Shown here: piece after piece, positions 47,522-55,126 of the stretch
Numbering within the stretch: the stretch's first letter is position 1
Layout of the letters: each line of letters begins with the position of its first letter
Program-made: the position numbers and the translations under genes
NCBI RefSeq assembly: GCF_013377235.1
Contig: NZ_CP016226.1
Coordinates: 434,001 to 498,000, forward strand
DNA from: Mannheimia varigena
Lineage (GTDB): Bacteria; Pseudomonadota; Gammaproteobacteria; Enterobacterales; Pasteurellaceae
Length of the DNA stretch: 64,000 nucleotides
Reading direction: 5' to 3'
Notes under the pieces: generated by a model
Database searches by the model: none
What the model saw: the letters and a program-made list of their open reading frames with translations, nothing else
What the model was told of the DNA's origin: nothing

Positions 47522-48711
47522 TAGTTGCCTCCATTTAAGATTTTATCAACAGTAAAAATGTCTTTGTCGCCACGTCCTGATAAGTTCACCACCAAAAGCT
47601 GCTCTTTGTCTGGGTTTTGTGCAATCAGTTTTAAAGCGTAGGCTAACGCGTGGGAAGATTCCAATGCCGGAATAATGCCCTCGTTTTTGGCTAACGCTTG
47701 GAAGGCGTCTAAGGCTTCTTGGTCGGTAATCGAGACATAATCGGCTCTGCCTGTCGCGTTCAAATAGGCGTGTTGCGGCCCAACGGAGGGGAAATCTAAA
47801 CCTGCGGAAATGGAGTAGGACTCTTCAATTTGTCCGTCTTTGTCTTGCATAATCGGCGATTTCATACCGAAATAAATGCCGGTTGTACCGTGTTTGAGCG
47901 GAGCACCGTGCTCGCCGGTTTCAATGCCTTTGCCTGCCGGTTCTACGCCGATTAATTTCACCGAACTTTCTTCGATAAAATCAGCGAACATTCCAATCGC
48001 ATTTGAGCCACCGCCAACCGCTGCAATGACAGCATCCGGCAAGCGGTCTTCTTTTTCCAAAATTTGGCGTTTGGTTTCCTCGCCAATCATTTTTTGGAAC
48101 TCTCGCACCATTGTCGGGAAAGGGTGCGGGCCTGCCGCCGTGCCGATTAAATAGTGGGTAGTTTCATAATTTGCTGCCCAATCACGCATTGCTTCGCAGC
48201 AGGCATCTTTCAGAGAGCAAGATCCTTTTTCGACCGGAATCACCTCCGCCCCCATTAAACGCATACGGAATACGTTTGGCGATTGGCGTTCCACATCTTT
48301 CGCCCCCATATAAACCACGCACGGCATTCCAAGCATTGCACATGCCAGTGAGGTTGCCACACCGTGCTGCCCTGCTCCGGTTTCAGCAATAATACGGGTT
48401 TTGCCCATTCGCTTGGCAAGCAAAATCTGCCCTAACACTTGGTTGGTTTTGTGGGCTCCGCCGTGCAATAAATCTTCACGCTTTAGGTAAAGTTTAGTTT
48501 TCGTGCCTTTGGTCAGGTTGCGGCAAAGGGTCAGTGCGGTCGGGCGACCGGCGTAGTTTTTCAGTAAATCGGCAAATTCCGCCTGAAATTCAGGATCTTG
48601 TTGAGCCTCTACAAAGGCTTGTTCAAGCTGTTTGAGCACCGGCACTAAAATTTCGGGAACGTACATTCCGCCGAATTCACCAAAATAAGGGTTGAGAAGT
48701 GTGTCTGACAT
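47521..48711 (-). CDS. trpB: TrpB, tryptophan synthase beta subunit
   Basis: 396 residues. The pyridoxal-phosphate lysine lies in GGAHKTNQVLGQ and the phosphate-binding loop in AVGGGSNAIGMF. It condenses indole with serine. Codon use is relatively GC-rich here. Second gene of ydfG-trpB-trpA; trpEDC genes are not in the window. Confidence 0.97.
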   Translation of the reverse strand: MSDTLLNPYFGEFGGMYVPEILVPVLKQLEQAFVEAQQDPEFQAEFADLLKNYAGRPTALTLCRNLTKGTKTKLYLKREDLLHGGAHKTNQVLGQILLAKRMGKTRIIAETGAGQHGVATSLACAMLGMPCVVYMGAKDVERQSPNVFRMRLMGAEVIPVEKGSCSLKDACCEAMRDWAANYETTHYLIGTAAGPHPFPTMVREFQKMIGEETKRQILEKEDRLPDAVIAAVGGGSNAIGMFADFIEESSVKLIGVEPAGKGIETGEHGAPLKHGTTGIYFGMKSPIMQDKDGQIEESYSISAGLDFPSVGPQHAYLNATGRADYVSITDQEALDAFQALAKNEGIIPALESSHALAYALKLIAQNPDKEQLLVVNLSGRGDKDIFTVDKILNGGN

Positions 48712-48730
48712 AATATTTCCTTTTATATTT

Positions 48731-48759
48731 TACCCCTCTCCCCTTGTGGGAGAGGGGTA
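48731..48759. repeat. GC-rich hairpin between ydfG and trpB
   Basis: TACCCCTCTCCC / GGGAGAGGGGTA, perfect 12-bp arms with a five-base loop, inside the ydfG-trpB-trpA unit. No T run follows on the minus strand, so it is more like a REP-type element or mRNA-stability hairpin than a terminator. Confidence 0.6.
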
Positions 48760-48764
48760 TTAAA

Positions 48765-49517
48765 TTATAAATTTCTAGCCACATTCAAGGCTGCCGAAGA
48801 TTGTGCCACCGGCATTATCTCCACTCGGTTGATATTAACGTGTTCAGGCTGTTGATTGAGCCATAACACGATATTCGCCACGTCTTCAGGGCGGACAAAT
48901 TCCACGTTTTCGTAGATTTTAGCCACTTTTTCGTCATCACCTTTAAAGCGGACGTTGGAAAATTCCGTGCCACCGCATAGCCCCGGCTCAACGTTGGAAA
49001 CTCGCACTTTGGTGCCGGCTAAATCGGAGCGTAAATTGAGGCTAAATTGCTTCACAAACGCTTTGGTGCCGCCATAAACATTGCCGCCCGGGTAAGGATA
49101 AGTACCAGCAATCGAGCCAATATTAATAATATGCCCCGAATTGCGTTCAACCATTTGCGGCAGCACAAGACGTGTCATTGTGACTAAGCCTTTGATGTTG
49201 GTGTCGATCATCTGATACCAATCGTTCAAATCCACTTTGTGGGCAGGTTCTAAGCCTAACGCCAACCCTGCGTTATTTACTAATAAATCAACCTGTTGCC
49301 AATCTTGAGGAAGGCTTTCCAATGCAGTTTTTACAGCTTGTGGGTCTTGAATATCAAATGCAAGCGGTCGAAAATGCTCGCCAAATTGCAAATGCAATTC
49401 CGCCAAACGCTCTGCTCGTCTGCCTGTACCAATCACTTTATAGCCAGATTGAATCAATAATTTACAAATGGCTAACCCAAAGCCTGCAGTTGCTCCAGTC
49501 ACTAATGCTGTTTTCAT
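48765..49517 (-). CDS. ydfG: YdfG-type short-chain dehydrogenase/reductase
   Basis: 250 residues from MKTALVTGATAGFG, supported by GGGAGAAG before this ATG; an upstream in-frame Met would place the start inside the promoter palindrome. Rossmann TGATAGFG, NNAG, catalytic Ser in IGSIAGTYPYPGGNVYGGTK and YxxxK within it. E. coli YdfG oxidises 3-hydroxy acids such as L-allo-threonine and serine. Its place ahead of trpBA, as in Haemophilus, suggests shared tryptophan control. Confidence 0.9.
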   Translation of the reverse strand: MKTALVTGATAGFGLAICKLLIQSGYKVIGTGRRAERLAELHLQFGEHFRPLAFDIQDPQAVKTALESLPQDWQQVDLLVNNAGLALGLEPAHKVDLNDWYQMIDTNIKGLVTMTRLVLPQMVERNSGHIINIGSIAGTYPYPGGNVYGGTKAFVKQFSLNLRSDLAGTKVRVSNVEPGLCGGTEFSNVRFKGDDEKVAKIYENVEFVRPEDVANIVLWLNQQPEHVNINRVEIMPVAQSSAALNVARNL

Positions 49518-49539
49518 TTTCTTCTCCCAAAATACAAAT

Positions 49540-49557
49540 GTACTATTATAGTAGTAC
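49540..49557 (-). promoter_or_regulatory. TrpR operator overlapping the ydfG-trpB-trpA promoter
   Basis: The 18-base palindrome has outer arms GTACTA and TAGTAC, identical at all 12 positions to the trp operator consensus (GTACTAGTTAACTAGTAC); only the central six bases differ. On the minus strand a perfect -10 TATAAT (49545-49550) lies inside it, 28 bases before the ydfG start. A bound repressor would block polymerase. TrpR is encoded in this window. Confidence 0.78.
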
Positions 49558-49596
49558 AAAATTCAAAAATTGCAAGAAATAATATAGCCTATAAAC

Positions 49597-49623
49597 GAAA
49601 AAAGCGTACCATAAAGGTACGCT
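49597..49623 (-). terminator. terminator downstream of the lysine-riboswitch transporter gene
   Basis: AGCGTACC (49603-49610) / GGTACGCT (49616-49623) followed on the minus strand by TTTTTTCG. It is 130 bases past the stop codon; nothing else recognisable lies in between. Confidence 0.8.
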
Positions 49624-49751
49624 AAATACATAGGAGGATCTTATTTTAAGATTTATATAACACAACATTCGATATCCATATCTCAAGCTGTATTCTATAC
49701 CATAAATAAATTTAATTCTGTGACTCCCTTCACATTTTTAGAAATGAGCCT

Positions 49752-51290
49752 TTATTTTTTCTGCTTTTTTGCTTTAAAGATTAAAATTAAGGCTGCCATC
49801 ACAGCAGATGTTGTTACAAATCCTAATAAAGCAGATTGTGTGAAACCTACCACTAAGTATCCAACAATAGAGGCAGCAGCAACCAATAACGCATAAGGTA
49901 ATTGTGAAATAACGTGATCCATATGGTTACATTGAGCTCCTGTCGAAGACAAGATAGTAGTATCTGATACTGGCGAACAGTGGTCTCCGCATACTGCTCC
50001 TGCCATAACTGCCGATAAGCAAGGAATGATTAATGCAGGCTCAGAATGAACCGCCATTGCAGCACCAATTGGTAACATGATACCGAACGTTCCCCAACTT
50101 GTACCTGTTGAGAATGCCATAAATGCGGCTAATACAAATAAAATTGCTGGTAAGAAACCTGCTGCAATATGCTCGCTCACTAAGCCTGATAAATATTTAC
50201 CTGTTTGCATATCGCTTACTACGCCATTAATTGTCCACGCAAAGAATAAAATGGTAATTGCACCAGACATCATTTTTACACCTAAACCATAGGCACGGAC
50301 GTAATTTTTTAGTGAAATATGACCGCTTGCCATAATGCAAATGGTGGCAACAATCAGTGCTGCAATCCCACCTGCCACTAACGAAATACCTACCGTGGTA
50401 TTCTCAAAAGCCCCTAAAATTGAAAACGGTGTGTTTGATTCTGCTAATGCATCAGCACCGGTTTTAATCATCATCGCAACCGTAACCACAATTAAAGCAA
50501 TAATCGGGAATACTAAATTACGCATACGACCTTTGACCTCAATAGTTTCTTCCTCTACTTCAGCTAAATGTTCAGCTTGGCGCTCAAAACGAGTCATTGG
50601 GCCAATATCAAATGAAAAATAAGCCACAAAGAATACCATAATCATTGCAAAAATTGCATAAAAATTCATCGCACTCATTGTCATGAATGCTCCAAGGGGT
50701 GAATAATCTGTAATTGAATGCGTTGCTAACAAACCAGCAATTAAAGTAATAATATAAGCGCCCCAACTTGAAATTGGCATTAATACGCACATTGGCGCGG
50801 CGGTTGAATCAAGAATATAAGCTAATTTTGCACGAGAAACGTGGAATTTATCCGTTACAGGTCGAGCAATAGCCCCTACAGCTAAACTGTGGAAATAGTC
50901 ATCAATAAAGGTAAAAAATACTAAGCCTGCTGCCATTAATTTTGCACCACGCTTGCCTTTTATTCTTTTCTGAGCCCAATTCGCAAAGGCTTGGTTACTT
51001 CCTGAAATACTTAATAAAGAAGTTAATACACCTAATAAAATAAGGAATAGAATAATATTCACATTATTCGTATTTAACCCCTCTTCAGAACCTTTATAAA
51101 CTAATGAAACAACGCTATTTTTAATATAAGTTAAAGCATCGAGAAAACTACTATTAGTAAGCATAAAGGCGCCAAAAACAATACCAATGCTCAAGGAAAC
51201 TATCACTTTACGCGTCACAATCGCCAAAATTAAGGCAATTAAAGCTGGTAACACAGACCAAAGTGAAGTGGAATAATCAACTAGATTCAT
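49752..51290 (-). CDS. NhaC-family transporter, probable lysine transporter (LysW type)
   Basis: 512 residues with about eleven membrane helices. NhaC-superfamily landmarks are FTFIDDYFHSLAVGAIARPV, ILDSTAAPMCVLMPISSWGAYI and AFSTGTSWGTFGIMLPIG with GDHCSPVSDTTILSSTGA. The family name is Na+/H+ antiporter. A lysine riboswitch in its 5' leader, however, points to lysine uptake, as proposed for the LysW subgroup by comparative genomics. The substrate is inference from regulation. AGAGG precedes the ATG. Confidence 0.85.
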   Translation of the reverse strand: MNLVDYSTSLWSVLPALIALILAIVTRKVIVSLSIGIVFGAFMLTNSSFLDALTYIKNSVVSLVYKGSEEGLNTNNVNIILFLILLGVLTSLLSISGSNQAFANWAQKRIKGKRGAKLMAAGLVFFTFIDDYFHSLAVGAIARPVTDKFHVSRAKLAYILDSTAAPMCVLMPISSWGAYIITLIAGLLATHSITDYSPLGAFMTMSAMNFYAIFAMIMVFFVAYFSFDIGPMTRFERQAEHLAEVEEETIEVKGRMRNLVFPIIALIVVTVAMMIKTGADALAESNTPFSILGAFENTTVGISLVAGGIAALIVATICIMASGHISLKNYVRAYGLGVKMMSGAITILFFAWTINGVVSDMQTGKYLSGLVSEHIAAGFLPAILFVLAAFMAFSTGTSWGTFGIMLPIGAAMAVHSEPALIIPCLSAVMAGAVCGDHCSPVSDTTILSSTGAQCNHMDHVISQLPYALLVAAASIVGYLVVGFTQSALLGFVTTSAVMAALILIFKAKKQKK

Positions 51291-51412
51291 AAAACCTCTA
51301 AAATGACTTTGTATAATTTGTATATATAAGAATAACAGCCAAACAAGAGACGTACTGAGATATTTACAAAAGTAAATATGAAGGAAGGAAATATGAAAAA
51401 CTTAAAACCCAC

Positions 51413-51590
51413 CCTAACAGTAGCACTCCGTAGCATTTACTACGACAGTGTCGTTTCTTTCGATAACGACCCCAACCAATTAAGATGACGCCTAATTGAT
51501 TTCGGCAAATTCACCTTTCCTTTTCCTTCATCGTTTTCCACTCAGAAAAAATACTTATTGAATTTGCACCTCTACAAGTTGTAGGACCAC
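51413..51590 (-). promoter_or_regulatory. lysine riboswitch (L-box)
   Basis: Read on the minus strand the leader shows the L-box consensus in order: TGTAGAGGTGC, AAGTAT, GATGAAGGAAAAGGAAAGG, GAATTTGCCGAAA, TTGGGGTCGTT, ACTGTC, GCTACGGAGTGCTACTG. P1 closes as CCTACA (51580-51585) with TGTTAGG (51413-51419). The region between aptamer and start (51291-51412) has no strong intrinsic terminator, so control may be at translation or through a long-range pairing. It should shut the downstream transporter off when lysine is plentiful. This and the hns promoter fill the 432-base gap. Confidence 0.93.
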
Positions 51591-51722
51591 GTAAAGATAA
51601 CATGAATATTAGAAGATATAAAGCCCTCTTTTTATTTATATTTATTTACCTTAAATATATTTTAAGATATTATAAAAAAGAAGAAAATTCATCCATTATC
51701 AACCCCCATTTAGGAGAAGAAA

Positions 51723-52142
51723 ATGTCAGATTTAAAAAGTCTTTTAAATATTCGTACCTTACGTGCATTAGCTAAAGATTTAGCTCTTGAGCAATTAAGA
51801 ACAATTGCTGAAAAATTAGATACTATTATTGCTGAAAAAGAAGAAGAAATTAGAAAAGAAGAGCAAGAAAGAGCAAAGCAATTAGAAAGTTTAAATAAAT
51901 ATACTGAAATGTTAAAGCAGGATGGGCTTTCTATTGATGAATTAGCTCAATTATTAGCTGATAAAGTAATTAAAGGTCGTAAAACGGCGAAAGCACGTAA
52001 AACTGTAGCCCCTCGCCCTGCTAAATATAAATTCGTTGATGCAGAAGGTAATGAGAAAACTTGGACTGGTCAGGGCAGAACACCTAAGGCGTTGCAAAAG
52101 GCACTTGATAAAGGTAAAAAATTAGAAGATTTTGCTATTTAA
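51723..52142 (+). CDS. hns: H-NS family nucleoid protein
   Basis: 139 residues. The N-terminal coiled-coil oligomerisation domain (about 15-75) is rich in Glu/Lys. The C-terminal DNA-binding domain has KYKFVDAEGNEKTWTGQGRTPKAL, with the AT-hook-like QGR loop (core TWTGQGRTPKAL). It silences AT-rich, often horizontally acquired, DNA. AGGAGAAG before the ATG. The AT-rich upstream region would itself be an H-NS target. Confidence 0.93.
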   Translation: MSDLKSLLNIRTLRALAKDLALEQLRTIAEKLDTIIAEKEEEIRKEEQERAKQLESLNKYTEMLKQDGLSIDELAQLLADKVIKGRKTAKARKTVAPRPAKYKFVDAEGNEKTWTGQGRTPKALQKALDKGKKLEDFAI

Positions 52143-52168
52143 TTTTTATTTAAATAGAGATGAGATAT

Positions 52169-52198
52169 AAGAGAACTCTATTGAGTTCTCTTATTTTT
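52169..52198 (+). terminator. hns terminator
   Basis: AAGAGAACTC / GAGTTCTCTT with a TATT loop, then ATTTTTAT. It ends hns before purU. Confidence 0.88.
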
Positions 52199-52213
52199 AT
52201 AATAGGAAATGAA

Positions 52214-53050
52214 ATGATTGAACATAAAATATTATTAACTGAATGCCCTGATGATACAGGCTTAGTCGCAAAAATCACCAATATTTGTTACAAACACCAA
52301 TTAAATATTATTAAGAATTCTGAATTTGTTGATAACGAAACAAAACGTTTTTTTATGCGTACAGAATTAAATGGTATTTTTAACGACAATACATTATTAG
52401 CTGATTTAGAATTTACTTTGCCTGAGGGTTCTATTTATAAATTATTACCAAAACAGAGAAAACGTATTATTATTTTAGTTACCAAAGAAGCACACTGTTT
52501 AGGTGATTTATTGATGAAAAACTATTACGGTGGATTAGATGTAGAAATTGCTGCTGTAATTGGTAATCACGATACATTAAAGGAATTAGCGGAACGCTTT
52601 GATGTACCATTCCACTTAGTTAGCCATGAAAATCTAACGCGTGTTGAACATGATAAATTATTAGCAGATAAAATTGATGAATATGCTCCAGATTATATTG
52701 TATTAGCTAAATATATGCGTGTACTTAACCCAGAATTTGTAGCACGTTATCCAAATCGTGTTGTAAATATCCACCATTCTTTCTTACCCGCATTTATTGG
52801 GGCTAAGCCATATCAACGTGCATATGAGCGTGGAGTAAAAATTATTGGTGCAACTGCTCATTTTGTAAATGATGAATTAGATGAAGGTCCAATCATTATG
52901 CAAAATGTGATCAATGTGGATCACACTTATACCGCAGAAGCAATGATGCGTGCAGGGCGAGATGTAGAAAAAACCGTTCTCAGCCAAGCATTAGAATTAG
53001 TCCTTTCTGATAAAGTCTTCGTATATAAAAATAAAACGATTATTTTATAA
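52214..53050 (+). CDS. purU: PurU, formyltetrahydrofolate deformylase
   Basis: 278 residues from the ATG at MIEHKILLTECPDDTG; AGGAAATG precedes it, and the in-frame extension upstream overlaps the hns terminator. The N-terminal ACT domain is followed by a formyltransferase domain with HHSFLPAFIGAKPYQRAYERG and the catalytic His/Asp in IGATAHFVNDELDEGPI. It releases formate from 10-formyl-THF to balance one-carbon pools. Confidence 0.95.
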   Translation: MIEHKILLTECPDDTGLVAKITNICYKHQLNIIKNSEFVDNETKRFFMRTELNGIFNDNTLLADLEFTLPEGSIYKLLPKQRKRIIILVTKEAHCLGDLLMKNYYGGLDVEIAAVIGNHDTLKELAERFDVPFHLVSHENLTRVEHDKLLADKIDEYAPDYIVLAKYMRVLNPEFVARYPNRVVNIHHSFLPAFIGAKPYQRAYERGVKIIGATAHFVNDELDEGPIIMQNVINVDHTYTAEAMMRAGRDVEKTVLSQALELVLSDKVFVYKNKTIIL

Positions 53051-53054
53051 AACA

Positions 53055-53084
53055 GATAGCCAGTCATTAAAACTGGCTATTTTT
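53055..53084. terminator. bidirectional terminator between purU and sanA
   Basis: ATAGCCAGT / ACTGGCTAT with a CATTAAA loop and TTTTTC after it. Confidence 0.85.
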
Positions 53085-53736
53085 CTTTAGAAGGAATATC
53101 TTCCAATGTTTCAGGAGTTTTACCCACTAACAAATTAAATACCATTACCGCTCTAGCTAAAATCTCCCTCAATCTTACTTGATAAGCCCCTTCAGGATAT
53201 TTCGCTGCATAGCAAATCGCATCAATATTTTTAAATTTAGCAATAAATAATGCTCTTTCACAATGAAACTTCTGCGACACAATTGTAAAAGGAGGTAATT
53301 TATAAACTTCAGTTGCTCTTATAATCGAATCAAAAGTGGTATAGCCTGCATAATCTTGCTTAATTTGTCGCTGAGGAACCCCCATTTTCAGTAAATCATT
53401 GGTCATTGTTTTAGGTTCATTATAATACGGAGTTTTATTATCACCACTCAGTAAAAGTAAATCTACTTTTTCACTTTGCACTAATTGTTTTGCTGCATCC
53501 AGTCGATACTTATAATACCTATTAATCACATCTTTTGAATAAAATTTAGCTGTACCTAATACAACCGCATATTCACGATGAGGTAATTTCTTAACATCAG
53601 TATAAATTTTATCACGAATAATATAGCTTGTTATTGCATCTACTGCTAACAAGCCTAAAATAAGTAATAATACTAGTACAGATAGGCATTTAAATACTTT
53701 TATAACCATCCGATTAATACGCTGAAATAATAACAA
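53077..53736 (-). CDS. sanA: SanA/YdcF-like DUF218 membrane protein
   Basis: 219 residues with an N-terminal membrane helix (about 17-35). The DUF218 core is YAVVLGTAKFYSKDVINRYYKYRLDAAKQL (core AVVLGTAKF and RYYKYRLDAA), LLLLSGDN, MTNDLLKMGVP, GYTTFDSIIRA and IVSQKFHCERALFIAK. SanA maintains envelope barrier function, including resistance to vancomycin at high temperature in E. coli; the mechanism is unclear. Confidence 0.85.
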   Translation of the reverse strand: MLLFQRINRMVIKVFKCLSVLVLLLILGLLAVDAITSYIIRDKIYTDVKKLPHREYAVVLGTAKFYSKDVINRYYKYRLDAAKQLVQSEKVDLLLLSGDNKTPYYNEPKTMTNDLLKMGVPQRQIKQDYAGYTTFDSIIRATEVYKLPPFTIVSQKFHCERALFIAKFKNIDAICYAAKYPEGAYQVRLREILARAVMVFNLLVGKTPETLEDIPSKEK

Positions 53737-53857
53737 TATAACTCACTCTCTTCTAAATTTCTACATACTCTAATGTATGCTAATTATCCCTTCAAAGACA
53801 AGAAAAATAACTAAAATGTTCAATAAATCTTTCTTATTTTTAGCCGTTTAAAAATCT

Positions 53858-53910
53858 AGACGTTTAGACGTCTAAAATTTCTTGACAATTAAAAGGAACA
53901 TCGCTAATTT
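53858..53910 (+). promoter_or_regulatory. metX promoter with two MetJ boxes
   Basis: AGACGTTT (53858-53865) and AGACGTCT (53866-53873) are two abutting met boxes; MetJ binds such 8-bp units in tandem. TTGACA (53882-53887) follows directly, with TAATTT as the -10 at 17 bases spacing. Methionine/SAM repression of metX is strongly suggested. Confidence 0.85.
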
Positions 53911-53971
53911 ATAACCATTACAACAATAACAAGCGGTCAAAAAAGCTGATTTTTTTGCAAATAAGGATTCT

Positions 53972-55045
53972 ATGGCTCAGCATATCACTCTTTTTAGGGA
54001 AACGCCTTTATCCCTTTCATTAGGCGGCGAACTTTCCCCTATTAACGTGGCTTACCAAACTTACGGCGTATTAAATGCAGATAAAAGCAATGCTGTTTTA
54101 ATCTGCCATGCCCTGACTGGCGATGCAGAACCTTATTATGACACCGCAACAGAGAAAGGTTGGTGGCAAGATTTTATCGGTAAAGGTTTAGCCTTTGATA
54201 CCGAAAAATATTTCTTTATTTGCAGCAATGTTTTGGGAGGGTGCAAAGGCACAACAGGCCCTGCCTCAATTAATCCGAAAACAAATAAACCTTATGGCAG
54301 CCAATTTCCAATTATTACAGTTCAAGATATCGTTAATGTACAAAAAGCCTTAATTGATTACTTAGAAATTCCGACTCTCCACGCCGTTATTGGTGGTTCT
54401 TTTGGTGGAATGCAAGCCACACAATGGGGAATAAGCTACCCTGATAAGGTGCGTAATATCATTAATCTTTGCTCATCACTCACATTAAGTGCGGAAGCTA
54501 TCGGTTTTAACCACGTTATGCGCCAGGCAATTATTAACGATCCATACTTTAACAATGGTGATTATTATGATGGTATTGCACCCGATAATGGCTTAAAAAT
54601 CGCAAGAATGTTAGGAATGCTAACCTACCGTACCGATATGCAATTAGCCAAAGCCTTTGGACGAGAAACCAAGCAACAAGGGCAAATTTGGGGCGACCAT
54701 TTCCAAGTGGAATCTTACTTAAGCTATCAAGGCACTAAATTTTTAGGTCGCTTTGATGCCAATACCTACTTACGTTTATTGCGTGCATTAGACTTATACG
54801 ACCCTGCACTTGGATATGAAAATGAAGAAGCTGCGTTAAAACGTATTAAAGCCAATTATGTGTTTATAACGGTAACCAGCGATCAGCTTTTCAAGCAAGT
54901 TGATGTATATAAAAGTAAACAAAAATTAGAACAAGCGGGAGTAAATTTAGATTTTCACGAATTTCACTCTGATTTCGGGCATGATGCTTTTTTAGTCGAT
55001 TACGATTTCTTCGAACCAATGATTAGAAAAGGGCTGGAAAAGTAA
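53972..55045 (+). CDS. metX: MetX, homoserine O-acetyltransferase
   Basis: 357 residues, alpha/beta hydrolase fold. The nucleophile serine lies in VIGGSFGGMQATQWG. HALTGDAEPYY and ICSNVLGGCKGTTGPASI are family blocks, and the catalytic Asp/His pair sits near the end in HSDFGHDAFLVDY. It acetylates homoserine for methionine synthesis and, through sulfide from CysJI, links to the cys block. MetA (succinyl route) is not seen. Confidence 0.94.
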   Translation: MAQHITLFRETPLSLSLGGELSPINVAYQTYGVLNADKSNAVLICHALTGDAEPYYDTATEKGWWQDFIGKGLAFDTEKYFFICSNVLGGCKGTTGPASINPKTNKPYGSQFPIITVQDIVNVQKALIDYLEIPTLHAVIGGSFGGMQATQWGISYPDKVRNIINLCSSLTLSAEAIGFNHVMRQAIINDPYFNNGDYYDGIAPDNGLKIARMLGMLTYRTDMQLAKAFGRETKQQGQIWGDHFQVESYLSYQGTKFLGRFDANTYLRLLRALDLYDPALGYENEEAALKRIKANYVFITVTSDQLFKQVDVYKSKQKLEQAGVNLDFHEFHSDFGHDAFLVDYDFFEPMIRKGLEK

Positions 55046-55084
55046 TTTGCATTTTTTACAATAAAAACGACCGCTTGTCATTGT

Positions 55085-55110
55085 AAAAAGCACACCGAAG
55101 TGTGCTTTTT
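55085..55110. terminator. bidirectional terminator between metX and lysS
   Basis: AAAAAGCACAC / GTGTGCTTTTT with a four-base loop between converging genes. Confidence 0.88.
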
Positions 55111-55126
55111 GTCATTTTACATTTTA

